From NCBI RefSeq assembly GCF_024347215.1, contig NZ_AP025282.1, positions 1,054,001 through 1,118,000 of the forward strand: a DNA stretch of 64,000 bases, given 5' to 3'. The notes under the pieces are model-generated. The model had not been told where the DNA came from. It did not search any database and worked only from the letters and a program-made list of their open reading frames with translations. The position numbers and the translations under genes were made by a program. Shown here one piece after another: positions 32,817-42,681 of this stretch (its first letter is position 1; each line of letters begins with the position of its first letter). This DNA comes from Aliamphritea ceti (GTDB lineage: Bacteria; Pseudomonadota; Gammaproteobacteria; Pseudomonadales; Balneatricaceae).

Positions 32817-35800
32817 ATGATTGCAGCTCTCGTTGCGGCGGCGATAGATCGTAGCCGTACCAGCATTCTTATTCTGCTGTTTTTTCTGGTGGGTGGTTTT
32901 GCCGCCTTTCAGAGTATTCCGAAGGAAGCTGACCCGGATGTCGCTATTCCTATTATGTATGTGTCCATCGCGTTTGACGGTATATCGCCGGATGATGCTG
33001 TGCGTCTACTGGTGCGCCCGATGGAGAAAGAACTGAAGTCCATCGAAGGGATAAAGGAAATGCGTTCGGTAGGCTCTGAAGGGCATGCCTCCGTTACTCT
33101 TGAGTTCGATGCTGGTTTCGATAATGAAAAAGCATTGCAGGATGTTCGGGAAAAAGTTGATATTGCTAAGAGCAAACTGCCCGAAGATGCTGAGGAACCG
33201 CAAATTCATGAAGTAAATGTCGCGCTGTTCCCAGTTCTGAATATCGCGATTTCCGGTGCTGTTTCCGAGCGGGTAAAGCTGAAAGTTGCCAAAGACCTGA
33301 AAGATGAAATTGAAGGTGTGGCCGGTGTGCTTGAGGTAGACATTGGTGGTGAACGTGAAGAGCTGATGGAGATTGTCATTGAGCCACAGTTGCTGGAAAG
33401 TTATCAGTTAGATTTCCAGACAGTTCTCGACAGTGTTTCCCGTAATAACCAGCTGGTAGCAGCAGGTGCTGTGGATACCGGAAGTGGTCGTCAGGTGTTG
33501 AAAGTACCGGGAGTTGTGTCTGAGTTGGAAGACATGCTCAACATGCCGGTTAAATCTTCTGAGGGTACAGTTGTTACTGTTGGGGATATTGCGACCATTC
33601 GTAAGACTTATAAAGATGCGGAAGGCTATGCCCGTGTTGGTGGCGGTGATGCCATGGTGCTTGAGGTTAAAAAGAAAGTCGGCGCCAACATCATTGATAC
33701 CATTCAGGCAGTGCAGGAGATTGTTTCTGAGCGCAGCCAGTTATGGCCACAGGGGCTTGAGTACGCGTACATACTTGATCAGTCGACACAGATTAAGTCG
33801 ATGTTACGTGACCTGATGAATAACGTACTTAGCGGCATCATTCTGGTCATGGTTGTGGTGTTAGCCGCTATGGGGCTGCGTACCTCACTGTTAGTAGGTC
33901 TGGCGATTCCGGGCTCATTCCTTGCCAGTATGATGGTTCTGAACCTGATGGGATTTACGCTTAATATCGTCGTCCTGTTTAGTCTGATTTTAGTCGTCGG
34001 TATGCTGGTGGATGGTGCCATTGTGGTCACTGAATTAGCCGAAAGGCGCATGAGTCAGGGGCTGAGTGCCCGTGAATCATTCCGCTATGCCGCATCGAGA
34101 ATGGCCTGGCCGGTAATTGCCGGTACAGCAACAACGCTGGTGGTATTCATGCCACTGATGTTCTGGCCCGGAGTGATCGGTGAGTTTATGAAGTACTTAC
34201 CGGCAACTGTAGTGGTATGTCTGACTGCATCGTTGTTTATGGCGCTCATATTCTTACCTGTATTGGGAGCGGTGAGTGCCCGGCGGAAAAAAAATTCTGA
34301 GGTATCTGCTGATGAATATGAGCTGCCTAAAACAGCGGTGAATAAAGCCTATGTTGGCGTCATGTCCAAATTACTGCACTATCCGCTGATTACACTGATT
34401 GTTGCTCTGATTGCTGTTAGCAGCAGTTATGTTGCTTATGGTGTGTTCGGTAAGGGCGTTGAGTTTTTTCCGGACGTTGAACCTGAGCTAGTCTTGCTGA
34501 ACCTGCATGCCCGTGGTGATCTGTCAGTTAAAGAAAAAGATACTCTGCTGCAGGAGGTCGAAGCCAGGGTTATTGATGTGCCCGGTTATAAATCTATTTA
34601 TGCCCGCAGCTTCAATCAGCCTTCTAACGATGTCGCGGAAGATGTTATCGGTATCATTCAGTTCCAGTTGGAAGACTGGGATAAACGTCCTAAAGCGGCA
34701 GATATTCTGGCTGATATGGAAGCCCGTACAGCAGACTTACCTGGTGTAATCATTGAAACCCGTAAAGGCGAAAGCGGGCCAAATTCCGGTAAGCCGGTTA
34801 AATTGCTGGTCAGCGGTTACGACAGCGATGTGATTTATCAGGCAGTGGCTGATATTCGTCAGATGATGGAAGACATAGGTGGCTTTACGGCGGTTGAAGA
34901 TGACCGGCCAATGCCGGGCATTGAATGGCGTATTGAAGTAAACCGTGAAGAGGCAGGTCGCTACGGTGCCAGTATTGCCTTAGTAGGACAGGCGGTCCGT
35001 CTGATTACCAACGGTATTAAAGTAACCGATTACCGGCCAGAAACCTCTGATGACGAAGTGGACATTATGATTCGCTTCCCGGAAGAGAAACGTAATCTGG
35101 ATCAGCTGATGCAAATGCAGCTGAGTACCGATTTTGGCATGGTGCCTTTGTCCAACTTCGTGACGCTTAAGCCTGCGCCGAAGACCGGTTCTCTGAAGCG
35201 GGTAGATAGTCGCAGAGTAGTTACTGTTCAGGCTGACGCTGCTGAAGGTAAGTTAGTAAATGATCTGGTTGTGGCTATGCAGGAGCGTTTAGCGAAGCAT
35301 GATTTCGATCCACAGATCCGCCTGACCTTCAAAGGCGAGGATGAGCAACAGAAGGAAACCGGTGAGTTCCTGGTAAGTGCCTTCAGTACAGCATTATTCC
35401 TGATGGCTCTGATTCTGGTAACCCAGTTTAACAGCCTGTATCAGGCTGGACTGGTGTTGTCGGCCATTGTTTTTTCCACAGCAGGTGTTTTGATAGGACT
35501 GATGGTTACGGGGCAGCCATTTGGCATTGTGATGGTCGGCGTGGGAATAATTGCGCTTGCCGGTATCGTTGTGAATAACAATATCGTCTTAATTGACTGT
35601 TATAACGATCTGCGTCGGCATGGCTATTCGCCTTATGATGCAGCGTTGCATACCGGCAGCTTGCGTTTGCGCCCGGTTATTCTGACTGCGGTAACCACTG
35701 TGCTGGGGCTAATGCCAATGGTGCTGGCAATGAATATAGACCTGATCAACCGGGAGATCAGTTTCGGTGCTCCCTCTACTCAGTGGTGGACGCAGCTTTC

Positions 35801-35957
35801 CAGTGCTATTGCTGGGGGCTTGTCGTTTGCAACTGTGCTGACACTGTTTTTGACACCTTGTTTGTTGGTGTTGGGAGACAGAAAGCTGTTTCGCCGTAAG
35901 GCTAAAGCAGAAACAAATGATCAGACACCTGACGTTGTGGAATCACCTGCAGCCTGA
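32817..35957 (+). CDS. RND-family proton-driven efflux pump
   Basis: A 1046-residue HAE-1-like inner membrane transporter with twelve predicted membrane helices and two large periplasmic loops. N-terminal IPKEADPDVAIP and C-terminal GIVVNNNIVLID are typical. In the fourth membrane helix the sequence reads GMLVDGAIVV, where classic AcrB has two adjacent Asp residues (VDD); the second is Gly here, as in some divergent RND subgroups. Substrates unknown; the co-located TetR and adaptor suggest inducible export of toxic amphiphiles. The stop is followed by the right palindromic element. Confidence 0.93.
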   Translation: MIAALVAAAIDRSRTSILILLFFLVGGFAAFQSIPKEADPDVAIPIMYVSIAFDGISPDDAVRLLVRPMEKELKSIEGIKEMRSVGSEGHASVTLEFDAGFDNEKALQDVREKVDIAKSKLPEDAEEPQIHEVNVALFPVLNIAISGAVSERVKLKVAKDLKDEIEGVAGVLEVDIGGEREELMEIVIEPQLLESYQLDFQTVLDSVSRNNQLVAAGAVDTGSGRQVLKVPGVVSELEDMLNMPVKSSEGTVVTVGDIATIRKTYKDAEGYARVGGGDAMVLEVKKKVGANIIDTIQAVQEIVSERSQLWPQGLEYAYILDQSTQIKSMLRDLMNNVLSGIILVMVVVLAAMGLRTSLLVGLAIPGSFLASMMVLNLMGFTLNIVVLFSLILVVGMLVDGAIVVTELAERRMSQGLSARESFRYAASRMAWPVIAGTATTLVVFMPLMFWPGVIGEFMKYLPATVVVCLTASLFMALIFLPVLGAVSARRKKNSEVSADEYELPKTAVNKAYVGVMSKLLHYPLITLIVALIAVSSSYVAYGVFGKGVEFFPDVEPELVLLNLHARGDLSVKEKDTLLQEVEARVIDVPGYKSIYARSFNQPSNDVAEDVIGIIQFQLEDWDKRPKAADILADMEARTADLPGVIIETRKGESGPNSGKPVKLLVSGYDSDVIYQAVADIRQMMEDIGGFTAVEDDRPMPGIEWRIEVNREEAGRYGASIALVGQAVRLITNGIKVTDYRPETSDDEVDIMIRFPEEKRNLDQLMQMQLSTDFGMVPLSNFVTLKPAPKTGSLKRVDSRRVVTVQADAAEGKLVNDLVVAMQERLAKHDFDPQIRLTFKGEDEQQKETGEFLVSAFSTALFLMALILVTQFNSLYQAGLVLSAIVFSTAGVLIGLMVTGQPFGIVMVGVGIIALAGIVVNNNIVLIDCYNDLRRHGYSPYDAALHTGSLRLRPVILTAVTTVLGLMPMVLAMNIDLINREISFGAPSTQWWTQLSSAIAGGLSFATVLTLFLTPCLLVLGDRKLFRRKAKAETNDQTPDVVESPAA

Positions 35958-35964
35958 TGCATTT

Positions 35965-36021
35965 AAGGTTATACACAGAAACATAGCTATAACTCTGTGT
36001 ATAACCTTTTTATAACTCTTC
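35965..36021 (+). repeat. Right copy of palindromic TTATACACA element, possible terminator
   Basis: AAGGTTATACACAGA (35965-35979) and its exact inverse (35994-36008) form a 15-bp stem with a 14-base loop, followed by TTTATAACTCTTC. It is about 54 bases long and matches the copy at 30748-30800 in three blocks. The T residues after the stem allow it to act as terminator of the efflux operon as well. Confidence 0.75.
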
Positions 36022-36202
36022 TCACCGGCCATTCTGCGCCTGTTTAATACTTAAGGTTAATTTTCAAACAGTCTTTTAACTGATTGTTTTCATGCTTTAA
36101 ATATTGCTGGAAAATGAACAGGAGAAGTGTGTACTAAGTGTGTTTTTAATCGAGTTAATTGTAATTAGGGAAGCTTTGTTTGCCTGTGGGGCTGAAGAGA
36201 AT

Positions 36203-37228
36203 TTACTGGATCTCTGCGAGGCCCAGTTCGATACCGCTGAGGCGTAATACAATGCTGTTCAGCGTCAGCCAGGCATCGCCGGGGGCACCTTTGATCTGCT
36301 GATCAACGATCATGCACTGACTTAGCATTTGTTGAAGAATGCGTGGTGCTATACGTCGCGCTGCAGCCTGGATCAGCCCTTTGCGCTTACCCCAGATACG
36401 TTCTTTCTGACAGATTGCTTCGTATTGCTGTCCCTGTGACAGGCCTTGCTGGACGGTCAGAAGAGTACGAACTTCCCGGCTGATGGCCCAGAGGGCTACC
36501 GGTGCTTCTGTACCTTCCTGGCGTAACACCTGAATAATCTTATTGCAGCGGGCAGTTTGTTGCTGCAAAGCTGCATCAACCAGACCGTAGATGTCATAGC
36601 GGGAGCTGTCGGAGACACTGTCGATAACCTGTTCGGCATCGAGGGTTTGTCCGGGGTAGAGCAGGTTGAGTTTATCCAGTTCCTGCTTAGCCGCGAGCAA
36701 GTTACCTTCAACCCGTTCGCAGAGTAGCTGTACGGCGTCCCGCTCCAGATTCAGGCCAATCTGTTTGGCGCGGTTATTTAACCAGCCGGGCAGTTGTTGG
36801 GCTTCAACTGGCCAGATCTGAACAATCATGCCGGTTTTATCAATGGCTTTAAACCAGGCGCTTTTTTGTGCCGCACCGTCCAGTTTATCGGCAATAATCA
36901 GCAACACGTTGTCCGGTGCCGGGTTGCCAAGATATTCACGGAGAATTTCACTGGCCTGTTTGTTTGGCTTGCTGCCACCTAAGCGCAGTTCGATGATTTT
37001 ACGTTCAGCGAAAAGGGATAGTGCATTTGCACATTCCAGAAGATAGGTCCATTTGAAGCTGGCATCAGCGTGCAGGGTTTCTCGCTCGGTGAAACCCTGA
37101 TCAACCAGATACTTACGAAGCAGATCGCAACTTTCCTCAATCAGCAGGGGCTCGTCACCGGTTACCAGATATACAGGTAATGGCGTGCCTTTGAGTTGAT
37201 TGGCAAGTTGTTCCGGCTTAGCCTTCAT
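36203..37228 (-). CDS. holA: DNA polymerase III delta subunit
   Basis: A 341-residue clamp-loader subunit that opens the beta clamp. The N-terminal LPVYLVTGDEPLLIEESCDLLR is diagnostic; domain III follows with the SSRYDIYGLVDAALQQ segment and a C-terminal helical collar. Last gene of leuS-lptE-holA on the - strand, six bases after lptE. The downstream 200 bases up to the efflux operon show no strong terminator for this strand. Confidence 0.95.
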   Translation of the reverse strand: MKAKPEQLANQLKGTPLPVYLVTGDEPLLIEESCDLLRKYLVDQGFTERETLHADASFKWTYLLECANALSLFAERKIIELRLGGSKPNKQASEILREYLGNPAPDNVLLIIADKLDGAAQKSAWFKAIDKTGMIVQIWPVEAQQLPGWLNNRAKQIGLNLERDAVQLLCERVEGNLLAAKQELDKLNLLYPGQTLDAEQVIDSVSDSSRYDIYGLVDAALQQQTARCNKIIQVLRQEGTEAPVALWAISREVRTLLTVQQGLSQGQQYEAICQKERIWGKRKGLIQAAARRIAPRILQQMLSQCMIVDQQIKGAPGDAWLTLNSIVLRLSGIELGLAEIQ

Positions 37229-37234
37229 GAAATG

Positions 37235-37759
37235 TTACTGAGCCGGTTTAATAGCGCTGTATATCCGCACGATCTGGCTGGCCAGACGTTCAGACATTTC
37301 GGTGCGTAACTGTGATTCTTCAGTATCGCTGGCCGTTAGCTGGTTCGGATTGTAATCGTACGTCCGTTCCAGTTTCAGAGTCTGAGGCGCCAGGACAATC
37401 TCGTTATCACGATCAAGAATTTCGAAAGTAATGGTGGTACGCAGTTCATATTCATCAATACCATTGCTGGAACTGATAGTTGATGTACGGCGTTCCTGAC
37501 GTTCTTCTAACAGGTTAATCTGGTAATTAGCATTAATATTGCCAACCAGCTTTACGCCGTTTGCCTGCAGGTTACGCTCCAGAGGCCGGAACACCGAGAA
37601 ACTGCTTTGCCCGGTCTTGTTGATAACCGCCAGTTTAAGGGAGTCATCCAGACTGATGATCCCTTTAAGCTGGAAACCACAGGCACTCATAAAGAGTGCC
37701 AGAACGGTAATCGCAAAAAACTTATATAGCGAAAAAGTCCGCGCGGTCTGGTTGGTCAT
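37235..37759 (-). CDS. lptE: LPS-assembly lipoprotein LptE
   Basis: A 174-residue outer membrane lipoprotein that plugs LptD and helps place lipopolysaccharide in the outer leaflet. Lipobox LFMSAC with Cys near 27, directly followed by GFQLKG, is the family hallmark. The C-terminal ETEMSERLASQIVRIYSAI-like segment is also typical. AAAAAGGAA precedes the ATG. Located between leuS and holA, the conserved place of this gene. Confidence 0.95.
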   Translation of the reverse strand: MTNQTARTFSLYKFFAITVLALFMSACGFQLKGIISLDDSLKLAVINKTGQSSFSVFRPLERNLQANGVKLVGNINANYQINLLEERQERRTSTISSSNGIDEYELRTTITFEILDRDNEIVLAPQTLKLERTYDYNPNQLTASDTEESQLRTEMSERLASQIVRIYSAIKPAQ

Positions 37760-37782
37760 GCTTAATTCCTTTTTGGGTCGGT

Positions 37783-40374
37783 TTAACCAACAACAATGTT
37801 TACCAGTTTGTTTGGTACGACAATCTGTTTACGGATAGTTTTGTCTGCCATATGCTTCTGTACAGACTCATCCGCAAGTGCGGTATGCAGGACAATACTT
37901 TCGTCAGCGTCAGCCGGAACCTGGATCTTGGCGCGTACCTTACCGTTTACCTGAACAACCATCTGAATGCTGCTGCGAACCATTGCTGCTTCATCGAACT
38001 CAGGCCAGGGGGAATCCAGCAGGCTTTCTGCATAGCCAAGCTTGTTCCACAACTCATGAGTGATGTGTGGTGTAATTGGTGATAACAGTTTGACTGCTGC
38101 TGAAAGAGCTTCACGGCTTACTGCCCGGCCCTGGTCGCTGGCATCAACAAATTTGCTGATAGCGTTACACAGTTCCATTACACCGGCGATTGCAGTATTG
38201 AAGGTCTGACGACGTTCGATATCATCGCTGACTTTCTTAATGGTCTCATGGGTTTTCAGGCGCAGCGCTTTCTGTTCTTCGTTCAGTGCTGAAGTATCTA
38301 AAGCAACGGCTTCACCTGGCGTTTGCAAGTGATCAAAGACCAGCTTCCACAGACGGCGCATGAAACGATGCGCTCCCTCAACGCCAGAGTCAGACCATTC
38401 CAGAGACTGTTCCGGTGGCGCAGCAAACATCATGAACAGACGTACAGTGTCGGCACCGTACTTATCGATCATCATTTGCGGATCGATACCGTTGTTCTTG
38501 GATTTAGACATTTTGCCCATACCTGCAGATTCAACCGGTAAACCGTCAGTTGTATGCAGTGCCTGAGTAATACGGCCTTTGTCATCACGCTCAACGCTAA
38601 CGTCTTGCGGAGAAATCCAGTCTTTTGCACCTTTTTCGTCTTCACGGAAGTAGGTTTCTGCCAGAACCATACCCTGACACAGCAGGCGTTCGAATGGCTC
38701 GTCGGTGTTTACCAGGCCTTCATCACGCATCAGTTTATGGAAGAAGCGTGAGTACAGCAGGTGCAAAATTGCGTGCTCGATACCACCGATATACTGATTA
38801 ACCGGCAGCCAGTAGTTGGCTTGCTCCGGATTCAGCATGGTTTCGGCGTTACGACAGGCGTAGCGCGCGTAATACCAGGAAGATTCCATGAAGGTATCAA
38901 AAGTATCGGTTTCACGCTCAGCAGTTCCGCCACATTTAGGGCAGGTAGTCTGAATGAAACTGTCCATCTTTTTGATCGGAGAGCCAACGCCATCGAATTC
39001 AACGTCAGTTGGTAATACAACCGGTAGCTGGTCTTCTGGTACTGGCACCGCGCCACAGCTTTTACAGTTAACAACCGGAATAGGTGTGCCCCAGTAACGC
39101 TGACGGGATACACCCCAGTCACGCAGGCGGTAATTGATGGTGACCTTACCTTTACCTTTTGACTGTAGTTCAGAAGAGATCGCTTTGAAGGCCATGTCGA
39201 AATCAAGGTCATCAAAGTCACCGGAATTAACCAGTACACCTTTTTCGGTGTAGGCTTCGGTGCTCAAGTCATATTCAGCATTGTCATCCGCCGGACGGAT
39301 AACCTGTTGGATATTCAGCCCATATTTTGTCGCGAATTCATAATCACGCTGGTCGTGGGCAGGTACCGCCATTACAGCGCCTGAACCGTAATCCATCAGG
39401 ACGAAGTTAGCCGTCCATACAGGTACTTTCTTGCCGGTCAGCGGATGCGTGGCGTCAATTCCCAGAGAGAAACCTTTCTTCTCCATGGTGGCCATATCTG
39501 CTTCAGCGACTTTCATGTTCTTGCATTCGTCGATGAAAGTGGCCAGTTCAGGATTGTTGGCAGCTGCTTGCTGAGCCAGAGGGTGTGCCGGAGCAACCGC
39601 TACGTAAGTAACACCCATGAGTGTATCAGGACGGGTAGTAAACACTTCCATCGGGCCAAAGCCGTCAACGTCGAAGCTCAGTTCAACACCCTGTGAGCGA
39701 CCAATCCAGTTACGCTGCATAGTGCGTACCTGTTCAGGCCATTCTTCCAGCTGATCAAGGTCTTCCAGCAGTTCGTCCGCGTAATCGGTGATTTTCAGGA
39801 ACCACTGAGGAATCTTCTTACGCTCAACCAGTGCGCCGGAGCGCCAGCCGCGGCCGTCAATTACCTGTTCGTTGGCCAGTACTGTCTGGTCAATCGGATC
39901 CCAGTTAACTTCAGCTTCTTTTTTGTAAACAACACCTTTTTCCATCAGACGGGTAAAGAACCACTGTTCCCAGCGATAGTATTCCGGATGGCAGGTAGCA
40001 ACTTCGCGATTCCAGTCGTAACCAAAGCCCATCTGGTTTAGCTGGTTACGCATGTAATCGATGTTTTCATACGTCCAGCCAGCAGGCGCGACGTTGTTTT
40101 TCAGAGCAGCATTTTCCGCCGGCAGACCGAAAGCGTCCCAGCCCATTGGCTGTAGCACGTTCTTGCCTTGCATGCGCTGGTAACGGGATACTACGTCACC
40201 TATGGTGTAGTTGCGCACGTGACCCATGTGTAGTCGGCCACTTGGGTAAGGGAACATAGACAGGCAGTAGAATTTCTCTTTGCTGGTGTCTTCGGTGGCT
40301 TTGAAACTGTCGTTTTTAACCCAGTATTGCTGAACTTCGGGCTCGATCTGCTGTGGGATATATTGTTCGTTCAT
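37783..40374 (-). CDS. leuS: Leucyl-tRNA synthetase
   Basis: An 863-residue class I synthetase charging tRNA-Leu. The HIGH-type motif reads HMGH (in GRLHMGHVRNYTIGD) and the KMSKS loop is KMSKSKNNG. The editing domain insertion (about 220-415) with TTRPDTLMGVTYVAVAP and a Cys-rich zinc-type insert (CPKCGGTAERETDTFDTF) are present. First gene of the leuS-lptE-holA unit, divergent from ybeL. Confidence 0.98.
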   Translation of the reverse strand: MNEQYIPQQIEPEVQQYWVKNDSFKATEDTSKEKFYCLSMFPYPSGRLHMGHVRNYTIGDVVSRYQRMQGKNVLQPMGWDAFGLPAENAALKNNVAPAGWTYENIDYMRNQLNQMGFGYDWNREVATCHPEYYRWEQWFFTRLMEKGVVYKKEAEVNWDPIDQTVLANEQVIDGRGWRSGALVERKKIPQWFLKITDYADELLEDLDQLEEWPEQVRTMQRNWIGRSQGVELSFDVDGFGPMEVFTTRPDTLMGVTYVAVAPAHPLAQQAAANNPELATFIDECKNMKVAEADMATMEKKGFSLGIDATHPLTGKKVPVWTANFVLMDYGSGAVMAVPAHDQRDYEFATKYGLNIQQVIRPADDNAEYDLSTEAYTEKGVLVNSGDFDDLDFDMAFKAISSELQSKGKGKVTINYRLRDWGVSRQRYWGTPIPVVNCKSCGAVPVPEDQLPVVLPTDVEFDGVGSPIKKMDSFIQTTCPKCGGTAERETDTFDTFMESSWYYARYACRNAETMLNPEQANYWLPVNQYIGGIEHAILHLLYSRFFHKLMRDEGLVNTDEPFERLLCQGMVLAETYFREDEKGAKDWISPQDVSVERDDKGRITQALHTTDGLPVESAGMGKMSKSKNNGIDPQMMIDKYGADTVRLFMMFAAPPEQSLEWSDSGVEGAHRFMRRLWKLVFDHLQTPGEAVALDTSALNEEQKALRLKTHETIKKVSDDIERRQTFNTAIAGVMELCNAISKFVDASDQGRAVSREALSAAVKLLSPITPHITHELWNKLGYAESLLDSPWPEFDEAAMVRSSIQMVVQVNGKVRAKIQVPADADESIVLHTALADESVQKHMADKTIRKQIVVPNKLVNIVVG

Positions 40375-40581
40375 CTTTGCTCAGTAATAAGAAAACCGAC
40401 TTTTTAACAAGGTCGGTTTTCATCTCAATTGGAAAGTTTCTGCATTGGCGCATAGCATACAATATAAGGCAACTGACAGATAGATAGACGGCGCAGATAT
40501 CCCAAGGATGAGAAAACAAATCTGCGATTAAGGTTTTCTGTCAGCTTGGAGCCTCAGGAAAGGGCAGAAACAGGAGGATTT

Positions 40582-41121
40582 ATGAGCGACAAACCTAGAG
40601 GTAAAACTGACTTATCAGATCAGTATGACCGGGTAATGAAGCGTTTGCGTAACCAACTGGAAACGGCAGAGTATCAGTCCTGGGATTTTCTTCAGGCACG
40701 GATAGAGGAGGCTGTTGAATTAGAGCTGACTGCGGAAGAGATGACCCGTGATGAAATGGACTTGCTGGCTGCCTACATTAAGAGGGATTTAAAAAAACTT
40801 GGCTTTTATGCCCACGAGACAGGCGAAGGCATCGCAGCATGGCTGAATTTTGATCTGAACATTCTGGAACATCAGATTGGCGTGCGACTGATGGATTTAG
40901 CCGACCGTACCCGGATAGGCCTGCAGGAGCTTGAACAACGTTCTCTGCAGGATGAAACTTATCTGGCGGGTGAAACAGCAGGGGCAGGCACTTTGCGTTG
41001 TCTGGCGTGTGGTGAAGACACCCGGTTAACGCGAACGAATATAATTATGCCTTGTGAGGCCTGCGGTGGAGAGCGCTTTGCCAGAAATTCAGCTTCCTGG
41101 GAAGGTAAGTCAGAAAGCTGA
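40582..41121 (+). CDS. ybeL: Zinc-ribbon DUF1451 (YbeL-like) protein
   Basis: A 179-residue YbeL-family protein: an N-terminal helical region (YDRVMKRLRNQLE and repeated acidic helices), and a C-terminal four-Cys zinc ribbon (CLACGEDTRLTRTNIIMPCEACG). The function of the family is unknown. The ATG at 40582 is fixed by AGGAGG nine bases before it. It is divergent from leuS and convergent with lnt. Confidence 0.9.
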   Translation: MSDKPRGKTDLSDQYDRVMKRLRNQLETAEYQSWDFLQARIEEAVELELTAEEMTRDEMDLLAAYIKRDLKKLGFYAHETGEGIAAWLNFDLNILEHQIGVRLMDLADRTRIGLQELEQRSLQDETYLAGETAGAGTLRCLACGEDTRLTRTNIIMPCEACGGERFARNSASWEGKSES

Positions 41122-41149
41122 AGTCTAAGGCAAAAGAGTAGTGGCGTGG

Positions 41150-42649
41150 TTAGCGGTTTTTATGTCTGAAACTGAATAAAATACTCAGTAGTAGCAGTAT
41201 ACCGATGAAAAACTGCAGAGGTTTATCGCCATATTGCTGATATGGCGTTGTACCCTGCATCAGTGGTACTTCCGCATACAAAGCGTCAGTCTCAAATTGC
41301 GGCAGCTCAGCATCAATTTTGCCGTCAGGCCGCATGACGGCAGTCAGGCCGTTATTGGTTGCCCTAATCAGCCAGCGTCCATTTTCAAGTGCACGCATAC
41401 GAGCTATCTGTAAGTGTTGCTGAGGCGCAATTGAATCGCCGAACCAGGCATCATTACTGACGGTGAGCATAACGTTACTGCGTACGGCATAGTTCCGCAC
41501 CAGTTCCGGATAAGCAATTTCATAACAAATAAAGGGCGCCATAGCGGCATCCTTTACTTGTAATAATGACTGTTCAGCAGGGCCAAGGCTGAATTGTGAC
41601 ATTGGCAGATTGAAGAAGTCGATAGTGCCGCGTAACCATTTCTCCAGCGGCACATACTCACCGAAAGGGACCAGTCGCTGTTTGTGGTAACTGCCTTCTC
41701 CGTTGGCGAGTAAAGTAATGCTGTTGTAATAGGCGAGATTATTTTCCCGTAACGGATTGTTGAATACAGAAGGCATGCCGCTAACTAAAGTCCGCTGCTG
41801 GGATTCTAGCTGTTCAATATAAGGCGCGAGCATTCGTACGGCGTCAGGGTAAAAAGTAGGTACGGCCGTTTCTGGCCAGATGACCATATCAATCTCTTCA
41901 TCGGTCTGACTAAGGTCGACATAACGTTGCAAAATTTCAGGTAATTGACTGCGCTGCCATTTAAGCTGTTGGGGGATGCTTGCCTGAACCAGATAAACTT
42001 TTGTGGTGCCGGTCTGTGTGGTCCAGTTTTGCGGTACTTTATCCAGCAATAACCAGGGTGCTGTAAACAGGACGATTAGTGCGAGTGCCGGCAATGGACG
42101 ACGGTAGCAGCGTATTATGCCTATTGTGGCGACTCCCAGTGCAACTGTGTACAGACTGAGTAGCCAGACGCCGCCAAAAGGAGCGAATATCGACAAAGGT
42201 GTATCGGTAAGTGCGTAGCCCATATAGAGCCATGGAAAGCCTGTAAACAGCCAGCTACGCAGCCATTCAAAGCTAACCCAAATAGCTATAAACCCAATGC
42301 CTCGGTAGAAATAGCGTCGGTATAGCCAGGTCTGAACCAGCATAAACAGCGCCATGCCGGCGACAAATACAAAGGTTAGCAGTCCGGCTAGCCAAACGGG
42401 CGCATTGCCATGTTCATGAATGCTGACAAACACCCAGGATACGCCGACACCGTAAAGGCCGAGACCGTAACACCAGCCTATCAGGGCAGCGCCTCTGACG
42501 CTGCTTTCATGGAGAAGGGCGAATAGCAGAGCGGCGGAAACCGGTGCCAGATACCAGAAATCAAAAGGTGCTAACGCTAGTGGCGCTATACCGCCGGCGA
42601 TGACGGCTAAAATTATCCGGAGCCAGATGAAAGCAGTTTTTTGTGGCAT
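41150..42649 (-). CDS. lnt: Apolipoprotein N-acyltransferase
   Basis: A 499-residue inner membrane enzyme adding the third acyl chain to lipoproteins. About six N-terminal membrane helices precede a periplasmic nitrilase-like domain with catalytic Glu (WPETAVPTF), Lys (HKQRLVPFGEYVP) and Cys (FICYEIAYPE), then a final membrane helix (about 475-492). Last gene of the miaB-phoH-ybeY-corC-lnt unit, 32 bases after corC. Confidence 0.97.
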   Translation of the reverse strand: MPQKTAFIWLRIILAVIAGGIAPLALAPFDFWYLAPVSAALLFALLHESSVRGAALIGWCYGLGLYGVGVSWVFVSIHEHGNAPVWLAGLLTFVFVAGMALFMLVQTWLYRRYFYRGIGFIAIWVSFEWLRSWLFTGFPWLYMGYALTDTPLSIFAPFGGVWLLSLYTVALGVATIGIIRCYRRPLPALALIVLFTAPWLLLDKVPQNWTTQTGTTKVYLVQASIPQQLKWQRSQLPEILQRYVDLSQTDEEIDMVIWPETAVPTFYPDAVRMLAPYIEQLESQQRTLVSGMPSVFNNPLRENNLAYYNSITLLANGEGSYHKQRLVPFGEYVPLEKWLRGTIDFFNLPMSQFSLGPAEQSLLQVKDAAMAPFICYEIAYPELVRNYAVRSNVMLTVSNDAWFGDSIAPQQHLQIARMRALENGRWLIRATNNGLTAVMRPDGKIDAELPQFETDALYAEVPLMQGTTPYQQYGDKPLQFFIGILLLLSILFSFRHKNR

Positions 42650-42681
42650 TGCGCAGCTATCCGTCAGGTATCAGAAAAACA

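Noticed and set aside
31012..35957. Efflux cassette as a composite transposon
   Set aside because: No transposase, integrase or terminal inverted repeats of an insertion sequence were seen; the flanking elements are short and in direct orientation.
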